Part shown: positions 22,639-33,000 of the stretch, in pieces | How the letters are laid out: the number at the start of each line of letters is the position of its first letter | Position numbering within the stretch: the stretch's first letter is position 1 | Source: Aporrectodea caliginosa | Lineage: Eukaryota > Annelida > Clitellata > Crassiclitellata > Lumbricidae | DNA: 64,000 nt | Direction of reading: 5' to 3' | Assembly (NCBI GenBank): GCA_020284085.1 | Contig: JACEVL010000273.1 | Location: 124,001-188,000, forward strand | Notes under the pieces: generated by a model | Databases searched by the model: none | What the model was told of the DNA's origin: nothing | Seen by the model: the letters and a program-made list of their open reading frames with translations, nothing else | Position numbers and translations under genes: made by a program

Positions 22639-25600
22639 GTGTCTTAGTGGACTCTTCGTCTGGATATTTATCTGATTGCGATCTGGTTATGGTGCACTGT
22701 TCGGTTCATTCCGAGAACTTATATAGCGCCTCTTCAAGTGACCTACTCAGAGGCGTTGATGCCTTCTGCATTAAACAAGGGTGCTATATGAATAAGTAGG
22801 CCTAATTAATAATTAAATGCTACTACTACTGTTGCTACTTCCTTGAAAGGACCATAGTTAGGTGCCACCGATCTATTATTTTAAGAGCAGTGCAAGATTT
22901 TACTTTACCTTGGAATTAAATTAACCAATGACCACATAGAAATTTTGATGCAAAGCAATGTAGTCATGCTGTTATTTAATGAGAATAACCTACTGCGTGT
23001 ATCTTGTTTTACAGAGTGTGGATTTGCAAACAAAGGATTTCTGTGCACTTGGAACAATGGCTGAAGTCAAAAAGAAGAACCGATTCGTTAATATAATTCC
23101 GTGTAATTCATTATGACTACGTCTGTTTTCATTATGTTAGTTAAGCATTTACTGCGTTAGTTCTGTTACATCACTCTGATGGCCAATATGCATCTTTTTA
23201 ACCTAATGATCTCAGGTGGCCCTGGCTTGCGGGACCTTCGGCCCCTTTTGGGTCTCCTGGGTAAACCGACAATAATTGTATAAACATGATGTAATTGGAA
23301 CCTGTATTAAGTTGGTTACCGAATAAAACGTTATGTTATGTTATGTTATGTCATTAATGTATGTCATTGTTATACTATTGTTAGACGAGTCTAACCGAGA
23401 AGTACTGTCCATCATAAGTGACGACGATACTTCTCAATAAATGACTACCAGCTATTTCTACTAATTCCCCTTGGCTTTCAAGCACTCGCATATCTAACTG
23501 CATCTTCTCCTGGCGGGTGACTACCCGCGCCTCAATTTCACATTTCGGTGTGATCGTGCGCGCAGTACAAATTTAATTAATAAATTAAAGAAATAAATAG
23601 CCTAACTAATTAATAATAAATTTAATAATAATAATAATAATTATTATAATAATAATAGTAATAATAATAATAATTATTATCTGCATAAGCGAAAGACCAA
23701 AATGAAGTGCTTAGATCAAAATTTTGAAGCACAAACTAAAACCAAAGCTCAATTTCACTATTTAGTTGCACCCAAAAACCAACAGTTACAATAGTTCAAA
23801 TAGTACAATAAATCTAAAAAACCATCACAAAACATTGAAAATGCTTCTGGTTTCAGCAAAAATTTAATGTATTTGAAGAATACTATCTGAGAATGTTTTC
23901 TTTAGCTTTTTTGCTTTATCGACTGCTGGGTAGTTTTAACAAGTCAATTCAGAAACATCGTGAATCCTAATACACTACCTTTTTGTAGAATGAATTGCCT
24001 TATACTACATCTAATTATATTTATTAAACGACTTGCTTTCTGGTTTTAAAATGTGATTCGGTCGTCTTACAATCCATGAACACAGTTTTGCAAATGCCCA
24101 ATATGATTGGATTGGTTGATTATAAAATCTAAATTTTTTAATTTTTTCTTACGTTCCTATTATTTTTAGACGAGTCTAACCGAGTGGTTCTGTCGATGAA
24201 AAGTGACGATGACACTTCTAAGTACATCAATGCCAGCTATATTCAGGTATTAATTGGACACTGTTGTTTTACCTCGAATGTTTCGTGTTACAGCAGGCAA
24301 TTTTTTTCAAATGCATTATATCTGGAACACGGGAAATGTTTTCTTGCCAAAAATCTTCAAAACAGAAAATAAGTATATTTATTAGAAAAATAACATTTAC
24401 TGCTTTAGGCCCTGATGATGTTATGCCATTAACTAATGTTTTCTAGTTCGTTTTTTGTCATACTAGCTTCAAGAACTTCGTATTCGTAGGCCTAATAGTA
24501 AACTTGAAAGTCTTGGCTTAAATGCTAATTTACTGTAGGCATTACCATATTCCATATGCGTTGTAGGGTTACAATAAAGCGACGAAGTTCATTGCAACAC
24601 AAGGTAACTGTTTACTCTTTCATCCTAATTTCTTGCAATACATAACTCACTAAATAGACCGAAATATAACTATGGTCATATATTGACGTTCTATTTAAAT
24701 AAAAGTTAGAATTCTTATCATTCTCATTTGATTAACAGAAACCTGGTTACAAGAGGACGTTACCAGCTGTATAAATATGCCTGGCTATACCTTCGTACAT
24801 AGATGTAGACACGAGGGGAAAGGAGGTGGGGTCGGTTTTCTAATTAGGAACGATTGTGTCTTTCATACGTTAGAAATTAGTGGGGCTGAGGCGAAAATTG
24901 GGACTTATGAAAGCCTATTTGTAAAATTAAAACAAACGACAGGAAAGGATTTAATGGTTGGTGTCATTTACAGACCCCCAGGGAATGACCTTATGCCGTT
25001 TAACCATGAGTTTGATTCATTGCTATCGAGTTTATCTCGTTTGAAAATAGACATATTCTTAGCAGGAGATTACAATATAGACTTACTTAAAATCAACTCG
25101 CATGCCCTCACCCACTCGTTCTATAATATACTATCCTTGCACCGCTTTATACCTACCATCATGAGGCCCACTAGGATTACACAAGACTCTGCCACTCTAA
25201 TTGACAACATTTTTACCAATGTTGTGTTTGACTCCATTGACTCGGCCATACTAATCGATGATATGTCAGACCACTTGCCAATCTGTGTGACTTCTGAAGC
25301 CCAAAGTACCGTCAAGAAGACAGTTACAGCTCGTATGAAAAGAATGGTCAATGACCAATCTCTACTTAAATTTAATAGCCTACTATGGGGGAATGATTGG
25401 TCTGAAGTTTATAGTGCTTGTAATCGGGGGGACTCCAACTTAGCCTACTCAACCTTTTTGGATAGTTACAAGCTTCTATATGAGCAATCCTTCCCTGAAA
25501 AAGAATACATGCCAAATAAAAGGGACGTTATTAAGCAGCCATGGATGACTAAGGCCCTTTTTCAATCCTGTAAAAAGAAATCTCGTCTCTACAAAAAGTA

Positions 25601-28484
25601 TATAAAATCCCCCTCAGAGGAAAATAGAAAAAAATTCGTTATCTATAGAAATAAATTTAAGAGTATTAGAAAAGAAGCAGAAAGACAATACTACTCTATG
25701 AAAATTGTGGAATGTGAGAACAATTTGTACAAAACATGGCGTATAATAAAAACACTCATACATGGTGATGATTCCAACTCTCTGCCAGATGAATTTTATA
25801 TTAATGATAAGGAATGTAAGAACAAGAACCACATAGCAAATAAATTTAATGAATTCTTTACAGAAATTGGATCCAAACTAGCCTCTAATATAAGTCCTAC
25901 AGATACTTCATACACGGACTATTTAAAAAGTTCTACTCTAACTTCAATAGGAATCGAATTAACTTCACCATCTGAATTGGTCTCGATTGCCAATGAATTC
26001 CACACAACGCAAAGTGAGGGAATGGATAAAATTAATCCCAAAATTGCAAGACGCTCGATTGATTCCATATCGGCTCCCCTAGCGGCGATAATAAACTGCT
26101 CCCTTATCTCAGGTATTATTCCGGACAGTCTGAAACTTGCTAAAGTCATTCCAGTTTTTAAAACGGGCGACAAAAAGCGCATAGAAAATTATAGGCCTAT
26201 TTCAATCTTGCCATATTTTTCAAAATTCTTTGAAAAAGTAATGCACATACGAATTATGTCTTTCATAACTATGAAAGACACTCTATTCAATGGCCAATTT
26301 GGTTTTCGCAAAGGCCTTTCCACTTACATGGCTGTCCTGGAAATGTGTGACAAGATCTCAGAGGCAAGGGATAGAAATCTTTTCTCCATTGGGGTGTTTT
26401 TCGACTTATCTAAGGCCTTTGACACGGTGAATCACGAAATTTTACTTAAAAAACTAGAACACTATGGAATAAGGGGTATGTGTCTTGCCTGGATTAGGGA
26501 CTACTTAAAGGGCAGAAGGCAATGTGTCCTCTACAATGGGTTTACTTCACATATACTAGCTATAAATTGTGGCGTCCCACAGGGCTCGATATTAGGCCCT
26601 CTACTATTTCTGCTATACGTGAATGACATCCATCTTGCCTCGTCAGCCCTACACTTTATTATGTTCGCAGACGACACTAATGTATTTATGTCTGATAGTT
26701 CACTTCTTGAACTGATTAATAGGCTAAATGTGGAACTTGCAAAAGTGGGGACATGGTTTAAGGCAAATAAACTATCTTTGAATCTAAAAAAAACGAACTA
26801 TATTCTATTTAGCTCAAAGAGGAAGATAGCTTCAGTTCATGACTATCCGTTCTCTATTAACATTGATAGCCAAAACATAAATAGCGTGACATCGGCTAAG
26901 TTCTTGGGGTTCTACATTGATGATCAATTATCATGGAAACAACATATAACCTATATTTCACAGAAATTGGCCAAAAATATTGGCATAATTTGCAGAATCC
27001 GGCATCTCCTTCCTAAAAACATACTCTTAAATTTATACTATTCACTAATCCATCCTTATCTCTCATATTGCAACCTTATTAATTTTGGGCATCTACCTAT
27101 TGCACCAGATTGGCCTGTTTGACAACCCTTCAGAAACGCATTATACGCATCATATGTAACGTACCCTATAGAGCCCACACACGAAATTTATTTATAAGTC
27201 TGGGAGTATTGCATTTTGAAAATATCAATAAGCTTCAAGTGGGCGAATTTATGTGCAGGTTCCACATGCGCTTATTACCAAGCGGTTTCAATCGATGGTT
27301 TAGTAAAAACTCAGAAGTTCATAGTCATCACACACGGTCCTCTAATAAGTATCACCAAATTAGCACAAACACCACGATTAGGCAGCACAGTATAAGAATT
27401 TATGGTCCTATCTTTTGGAATATGTTACCGACAGATCTAAAAAACGTGCCAACGCTGCATCAGTTTAAAAATAAACTAAAATCATACCTACTGAACTCTC
27501 AGTGTCTTTAGAGCACCATGCCCTGTGTTGCAGTTATTTTGTTATTAGCCATTGTTTATTAAAGTATATTTGCTTTGTTCACTGATGTTTTGGTATACCA
27601 AGTTAGGATACTGCTATTGATGTTTACTCACGAAATTGTTATTTATTATTTACTCCATTGGTTGCATTACGATTGAAATTGGGCGACCCCTGTTAGCGGA
27701 ACGGTTCGTTCTTTCGGGGTTTCCCATTGTTCACTGCATGTTTATTTCTGTTTACGTTGTCTGTGATTACGTGATTATGTTTTCTTCGGTGAGCAATAAA
27801 GCATTGATTGATTGATTGATCTACATGAAGCATTAGATGAGGAGTCATCTCCTTTAAAGTATAGAATGTGTACATTTCTCGTAATCGCTTTTGTTGACGT
27901 TCTCATCAATAATTTTACTCTGAATTTTTGAAACTTTTGTAGCTTGCAGTTTTAACAAGTTTTCCGCAAAGCAACTGAAATGATTTATTTAGTAGGCCTA
28001 GAAGATTCTTCAAAGTAATTGATTGTGTGCTTCATCTGAACTTGGCATTAAATTTAAAAAAATAGAAGCTATAATCCTTTTAATTTCCATTAGGCAATTT
28101 AACACAATGAAACAGCAAAGAATATGTACATTTTTTCGTGTTCAGCGAACATTTTTTCTTAGTTTTTGTGTTCTTGGACAGCAGTTTCACCAAGAATGTC
28201 ACTCTAGCAAATTAGGTGAGGTCAATGTCCTGTGTCCATTGTTTAAATTATTCTTTATCTGCCACTCATGGGGTTTGGAGTTTCTTTGAGGTGTCTAACT
28301 GTCTATTCGGTAAGGGCAGTGATGCAGACGCATGTTTGCTAACTTAATGAGATTTTAAGTGATGGTTTCATTTGTCTTATGTACAGGACCTCGCGAAGAA
28401 ACAGTAGAAGATTTCTGGAGGATGATTATTGAGAACCACGTTCATCTCATAGTCATGATAGCAAATTTAATGGAAAACCAAAAG
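17621..28484 (+). CDS. Gene B: EGF/TM receptor tyrosine phosphatase, internal part
   Basis: A partial gene with nine exons: 17621-17752, 18917-19039, 21124-21220, 21683-21741, 22030-22208, 23015-23102, 24170-24246, 24567-24603 and 28387-28484. All reading frames and phases join without a stop. It encodes two EGF-like modules, one transmembrane helix with an Arg-rich stop-transfer, a cytoplasmic juxtamembrane region and the first half of a PTP domain ([17 protein letters not shown] ... KYINASYIQ ... FIATQGP ... DFWRM). The active-site half is absent to the right, where the 733-bp repeat ends at 28871; gene A carries exactly those missing exons. No signal peptide or WSC exon is found directly upstream. 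Relative to gene C it lacks two cbEGF exons and the hAT insertion. Confidence 0.9.
18917..19039 (+). CDS. Gene B exon: calcium-binding EGF domain
   Basis: Phase 1-1, 41 codons: [38 protein letters not shown]. The DIDEC start and NTVGSYNC stretch are the calcium-binding EGF consensus. The paralogue in gene C (51595-51720) has one extra Thr codon. Confidence 0.93.
19300..20840 (-). mobile_element. Antisense LINE relic in gene B intron
   Basis: On the minus strand the pieces read, in order, [18 protein letters not shown], then [17 protein letters not shown], then [20 protein letters not shown]. These are RT-domain and post-RT blocks of a non-LTR retrotransposon, with frameshifts. The same copy lies at the equivalent place in gene C, so insertion predates the B/C duplication. 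A short unrelated repeat (about 20150-20300) interrupts it. Confidence 0.8.
20841..21036. mobile_element. MITE-like element with 18-bp TIRs
   Basis: CCGGGGTTGGTTGCAACA (20841-20858) is the perfect inverse of 21019-21036. The interior of about 160 bp is non-coding. It sits exactly where gene B lacks the several kilobases present in gene C between 55090 and 61160. Confidence 0.8.
21124..21220 (+). CDS. Gene B exon: transmembrane segment
   Basis: Phase 1 in, 2 out. It encodes [20 protein letters not shown] and then LLVLFLYR, one hydrophobic helix with small-residue packing motifs. The upstream acceptor TATAG was chosen because it fits the phase-1 exit of the EGF exon; the later AG would be out of phase. 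Confidence 0.9.
21683..21741 (+). CDS. Gene B exon: juxtamembrane stop-transfer
   Basis: A 59-bp exon, phase 2 to 1: [20 protein letters not shown]. The Arg cluster right after the hydrophobic helix fixes the C-terminal side as cytoplasmic. Confidence 0.88.
22030..22208 (+). CDS. Gene B exon: cytoplasmic juxtamembrane region
   Basis: Acceptor TTTCAG, donor GAC|GTAAGT, phase 1 to 0, 59 codons: [20 protein letters not shown], then [16 protein letters not shown], then [16 protein letters not shown]. It contains the acidic tyrosine motif AYEEIG. In gene C the acceptor of this exon is destroyed. Confidence 0.88.
22481..22637 (+). repeat. (CT)n / (CTGT)n microsatellite
   Basis: About 157 bp of CT and CTGT units, followed at 22715-22760 by another copy of the TATAGCGCC ... 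AGAGGCG dispersed tail. Neither is present at this length in gene C, where only a short CTCTCTCTCT run remains (about 62853). Confidence 0.93.
23015..23102 (+). CDS. Gene B exon: PTP D1 start ([10 protein letters not shown])
   Basis: Phase 0 to 1, ending CCG T|GTAATT. It encodes [20 protein letters not shown], then RFVNIIPY. This is the pTyr-recognition loop (KNRY-type, with Phe for Tyr) that opens PTP domains. Confidence 0.93.
23190..23352 (+). mobile_element. Retroelement 3' end with (TTATG)n tail
   Basis: A GC-rich stretch (TGGCTTGCGGGACCTTCGGC) runs through CTCCTGGGTAAACCGACAAT to AATAAAACG and four TTATG units. It is absent from the corresponding 47-bp intron of gene C (63351-63397), so it inserted in gene B after duplication. 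Confidence 0.65.
23385..23440 (+). pseudogene. Decoy duplicate of the YESNRVVL exon with in-frame stop (gene B)
   Basis: Preceded by TTGTTAG and in the right phase, it reads YESNREVLSIISDDDTSQ and then TAA (23438-23440) where the functional exon at 24170 has TAC. Downstream bases still resemble the functional exon, but the CAG|GT donor is lost. See finding. Confidence 0.8.
24170..24246 (+). CDS. Gene B exon: PTP D1, NRVVL ... KYINASYIQ
   Basis: Acceptor TTTTTAG, donor CAG|GTATTA, phase 1 to 0. It encodes ESNRVVLSMKSDDDTSKYIN, then ASYIQ, the conserved DYINASYI strand of PTPs. Confidence 0.93.
24567..24603 (+). CDS. Gene B exon: PTP D1, KFIATQ
   Basis: A 37-bp exon, GYNKATKFIATQ plus G, phase 0 to 1. 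It joins to the exon at 28387 to complete ATQGP. Confidence 0.9.
24732..27821 (+). mobile_element. Young 5'-truncated CR1/L2-like LINE in gene B intron
   Basis: About 3.1 kb with one long frame (starts in frame at about 24732; first Met 24777; stop 27120-27122). It contains an APE-type endonuclease (TETWL at the very start, AGDYNIDLL, SDHLPI) followed by reverse transcriptase (motif A FFDLSKAFDTVNHE, motif B GVPQGSILGP, motif C FADDTNVF). A frame break near 27100 separates the C-terminal part (27110-27511: LTTLQKRIIRIICNVPYRA ... FWNMLPTDLKN). The 3' end is a short UTR and an (ATTG)n tail at 27803-27821. ORF1 and the endonuclease N-terminus are missing. Near-intact coding implies a recent insertion. 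The clade name is by resemblance only. Confidence 0.92.
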
Positions 28485-28871
28485 GTACAATTTAATAGTT
28501 TTTCTTATTGAATAATAATAACTTTAAAATGCGTTTGTAATAACAGTGTGTTAAAACAAAGAAAAGCAGAACTTCTGCTTACGCCAATTGACAATGCTAA
28601 GAATATCAACAGCTAATCTGCAATACATTTTCTTCAGCTGAGGAAATATTAGTTTGCCGTTTTTGAAACCGCAAAGTGGCATGGTCGTGAAATGTTCGAT
28701 TTTAATTTTAAGTGGAAAAATTACGCTTTCCTCTTGTTAATTAGAGTCGTACTCTTGATTCTGTTTCTTTCATAAAGGTTCATAGTCGACGATGGACGTT
28801 CAAGTGAATAAGGGATGAACAGCAGAAATAGTGAGAATTTGCTGCAAAATACAATACAAGCTGCTGTCGAA
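28139..28871 (+). repeat. 733-bp direct repeat, copy 2
   Basis: Copy of 7111-7843, same orientation, no indel. Right of 28871 the sequence becomes unrelated to gene A's intron, and gene B's exon series stops here. Confidence 0.92.
28387..28484 (+). CDS. Gene B exon: PTP D1, GPREETVEDFWRM segment
   Basis: Same sequence and splice sites as 7359-7456. It is the last gene B exon found. No KCEKYWPE exon follows within the next 19 kb on this strand. Confidence 0.92.
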
Positions 28872-29160
28872 TTTAAATTGATAAATTGCGAAATGGCCGA
28901 TAATAATTATGAAACATTTGCCTGCCGATTATCAATATAGGCTATCGGAGTTCACTGGGGACTACTCTGACGTGGAGAGTCATTATAAAGCGGTCTTTCA
29001 CCTAGCTTTCTCTGATAAGCCGCTATAGTGTCCACCGAGACAGCACTACCTTACAGATCACGACATTGACCTTGTCACATAAATGTTTAATTGTGCCACT
29101 TACTGATTTGATTGTATTAGTCTAATTTTAAATTTCACTCAACACGTGAATAAAAAGTTT
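28872..29160. other. Breakpoint-adjacent stretch, nothing recognised
   Basis: This lies just right of the 733-bp repeat and is the left edge of the block that carries the minus-strand exons of gene D. No coding signal was seen. Confidence 0.5.
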
Positions 29161-29164
29161 ACGA

Positions 29165-29535
29165 GTGACTCTACCGTGTGCCACGTTACCCTAAATCTTT
29201 CCCCACCTTTGAGGAGCTTTGCAAAAAAGCTGATATAGACCTCTTTAGAAACATCTTAACAAATACTAGCCACACCCTCCACGACCTTCTCCCCCTGTCA
29301 ATTGCACTGGTCATGACCTGCGCCCACGCTCACATAACCGTGTTCTCCCTAGATTTGATTCCCTTACCAGGCGTGGCTTCTTAGCTAGGATGTTGTACAG
29401 TTAGACATATGTTTTGTAGTTGACTTAATTTTCCTCTAATTACATTTTCTGTGTACATAAATTATTTCTGACTTTGTATGTAAAGCGCTGAGCGTTTGCT
29501 TGCGTTTAATAAAGAACATTCTTACTTACTTACTT
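29165..29535 (+). mobile_element. LINE 3' end with (CTTA)n tail
   Basis: Frames read KSFPTFEELCKKADIDLFRN, then [16 protein letters not shown] and RRGFLARMLYS before a stop. This is the C-terminus of a CR1-like ORF2. A UTR with AATAAAG follows, then TTACTTACTTACTT at about 29520-29535. One frameshift; 5' truncated. Confidence 0.82.
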
Positions 29536-29874
29536 CGCACTTTCTGTCTCTGGCTCAACTTCTGTTAGAGGCAGATGAATATTCATGATTATTCATTAGG
29601 CAAATTCACACTCATCCTCTGATTGGTCGCGAGATTCCCTTGGATCAATTTCGCTGTGTACTTTAGTAATATTCGTACCGGGCGTGATTATCTGAGATTT
29701 CGTGTATATTTGTGTAACTGATCATTTTCAAGAGTTAGAAAGACAAGGGCTGATATAAAAGCGAATAGACTCCTATAACTGATGCCTTTAGCGTGATGAT
29801 TTTAAAAAACACTTTTATTCTATCTATAAAATTGTTCATCATAGAATGTGTCAAAAAATCTGTAATCTGTTTAC

Positions 29875-30020
29875 CTGTAAACCGAAAATTGAGTTGTTTA
29901 GCAAAATACAACTGTCAGAGCACATTTCAACTGTCATTTGTCCGTGGTTATAAGTATATCCCGAAATGGCACGTGTTTCGTTATCCCGAAAGCATCCGAT
30001 ATACTTTTCTGACAATTGTG
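29875..30020 (-). CDS. Gene D exon: WSC domain 2, first half
   Basis: Acceptor TGTAG, donor CAG|GTAAAC, phase 1 to 0. It encodes [18 protein letters not shown], then [28 protein letters not shown] and the MTVEMCxxxC helix are WSC hallmarks. Half a WSC domain cannot fold alone, so a second exon starting in phase 0 with xxCxCG is needed. Confidence 0.88.
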
Positions 30021-33000
30021 CTACAGTAAACAAAAATTAAATAAAGTGGTTTTGGTATAAAGAAAACTCGATGCTTAAAAATTTGTTTTATCGAGAACTA
30101 TTGGTACGTTATCAACATTTACTTCCATATCATCATCTGCGCCGTTGTCATTGTCTATCCCTTTATTATCATTATTATCATCATCATTAGTCACCACGGT
30201 CTATCAAGTCTTGCCTTCATTTTCAGTCAACAACTCTCGCAGAAGCTTGCAAGCTCATGTTTTTCTCAAATAATAATGGCCTCTCACTGTTTGGCTTAAT
30301 TCCTACATTACTTCTGAAAGAGGGTTTTGATTATATCATTGGTTAAATCGTTACACCAAAGATCAACTATTGATCATTCTCGTCTGTTGGTACTCAAGCT
30401 ACTGTTCATCCTTGAAGCTCATTCCATCCACTTGTTGCGTTATCCTTTTCAGACTGCAATTAGAAGTTTCTGCCATTAGAAAACTACCTTCATGCTATTC
30501 ATAACGACATCACACACTAAATTGACAAGGGTAGAATGCCAGCACTTGTACATCTTGTAGACTGCGTTTAATACTGTTGACCATTCTCGGTTTCAGTAAG
30601 ACTGGTCAATAGTCTGTCAAATTAAGGTAACACGACTAATTTGAATATTAATAATATAATAGCAGAGTGTCGTAAAGTCAACATTCCGGTTACGCACCAC
30701 GCAGGCGATTACTAACGGAATCAACGCCGGTACAACACCGCTGTAGGGAAAGCGACATATACATAAGAACATACATACGTGCATACATACGCTGGAGGGC
30801 GCTCGAGTCTGGAGTAGCCAGAGAGAGCGACACATACATGTGGGGCACGGTGGTGTAGGGGTATGTTCGTTGCCTGGCAGCCGGAAGGTTGCGGGTTCGA
30901 ATCCACCTCAAGCCGCCGCGTAGGGACCCTGGGCAAGTCCTTCACTCGCAGTTGCTCATGCGCTTCGGCGTGAAACTCCGATTCAGTGTCCTCTCTGTAG
31001 TCGGGAGCGCCTCTGAGTAGAAATCTTGAAGGGGCGCTATAATAAGTGCTCATACATACATACATACATACATACATACATACATGCGTGTTATCCACGC
31101 ATCGACGTCATTCTTTCCAAAATTTCATGGCTTGAATTGATTTATTGTCGTTGGAGGGCGCTCAAGTCTGGCTTAGCCAGAGAGAACGACACATACATAA
31201 ATGCAAACATGCGTGCACAAAATTAATATGGGCAAGCATTTAGTATCGGGGTGCGTATATTTATGACCTACTTTAAGAATTGTCCTGTGCTGTCGTTGGT
31301 TCCCGTTAAATATATGTATAAAAAGATACACACACCTATCCCTACACATGTTTATATAGTATCCATATATTTAATGAACTATTATATACATAGAGGTCAG
31401 TGTTAAATGATAGCCAACAGCGTAGCCGCACCCCGTGTTGAAACATACGTTAAACAGCCGATCTTTACAATTAATGCCCGTGTCGGATTGGATAACATCT
31501 GGCACACAGACCGAGAGGTACCGAGTTCGAGCCCCCGTTGGGCGGATATGTTTGTAGGCTGCTATCTCATTAGTGCGAAATTGTATTGCAAGCTGTCTGT
31601 TCTGTTAGTAGTTAAGATTTAAATTGCATAACATGTAAATGTACAGCGCAGTGCGTATGTCAGGCGCTTATTAAAGAAAAGATATTATTATTTATTATTA
31701 TTATAATAGGCCTAATATTTAATTTTATTGTCAATTTTCTACATTTCTTGACTGTTCACACCAGTCTGGGGATAACAGAATATTATTTTTATGAACTACA
31801 TAGAGTAGTACACATAATATTTTGTTGAAAAGCGATAAAATATATTTTGCCGGGTGAATTATAACAGCCTTGCTATATCCTAGATTGAAACATGTGCAAA
31901 TGACTTGCATTTCATGCTAAAAATTAAGACATAAGTAAGGACTCTTTGGGGGACTCCTAAATAGCATCTGAAAAACTTAAAATTTCCCCCAAACATTATA
32001 ATCTAACAAAGAAACGTTTTGGCTGGTGAGACCGAAGACTTTAAAAAAAAAAGTTTTTTTTGGAACACCCTAGCCTAATTGTTTTCCAGGAAATATTCCA
32101 GGTGATGAACGGCCGTCTGGGGAGACGTCGTTGCCCAGTAAAATAATACGAGATGCGTGGGACTTCTGCGGCGGAAGATTCCGCCACCCAGCGCATGAAG
32201 AATGTACTTCTGCAGCGGAATGTTTTTTAGAATTTTATCTAATGACGACACTAACCCTAACCCTGACCCTAACCGACCCTGACGCCGCCAATTGATAAGG
32301 TAACGCATTTTTAACAAAAACGCCGACGGTTGCGCATGCGTAAAGGTCTTCCGCCGCGGAATTGTGTTGAAAATATTACTTATGGGCCGTCAATGTTCAA
32401 CTGCTACTGCATCTGAATCAAAAATAAAAATTTATCTATTCTCATTGCACCAGCCTATGGCTACGAACACAGTGCAGCGCGTTCTCGTGCAAGACTTGTC
32501 TTGTTAAAGCGCTATAAATTTTTAATTGTAATGTATTGTATTGTATTGTATTTGCCTTCAATTGATACTCCATGTGTCATTTCAATCGGCCAATCAGGGC
32601 GCACCAGCACCGTTTTCTTGCGACCAACGACAGCATGGGAAATATACGCACCCCGATACTAAATGCTTGCCCAAATAATTATGTCCAATCCATTCATGGA
32701 GCTAATACTTTCCTAATTTTTATGGCTTGAATTGATTCATTGCCGTTTTGTAACTTGTTTCTTGTAACTGAAGCTCACAATTTGAAAGAGGAGTTATGAA
32801 CAATATTAAAAGGCGTTTTTTCAAATAATAAACTGACATGCGCAGACTGCGCGCCACCGGCCGACATGGTCGCTGAGCCAAGCTTATCCGTCATTTCGAC
32901 GGACTATTTCGTCTAAATGCAGAATTATGCTCGTAATTTCGACCAAGTTTTCTGTGCTAGGTTTGCGTGCCGGGTTGGTACCGGCCCGCTATTATTACGG

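Noticed and set aside
22461..22799. 112-codon plus-strand frame
   Set aside because: Generated by the CT/CTGT repeat and then a dispersed retroposon tail inside a gene B intron.
30841..30930. Possible functional tRNA gene
   Set aside because: A and B boxes are present, but the sequence continues into a SINE body with a LINE-like tail and (CATA)n, and another copy exists at 15841. It is a SINE head.
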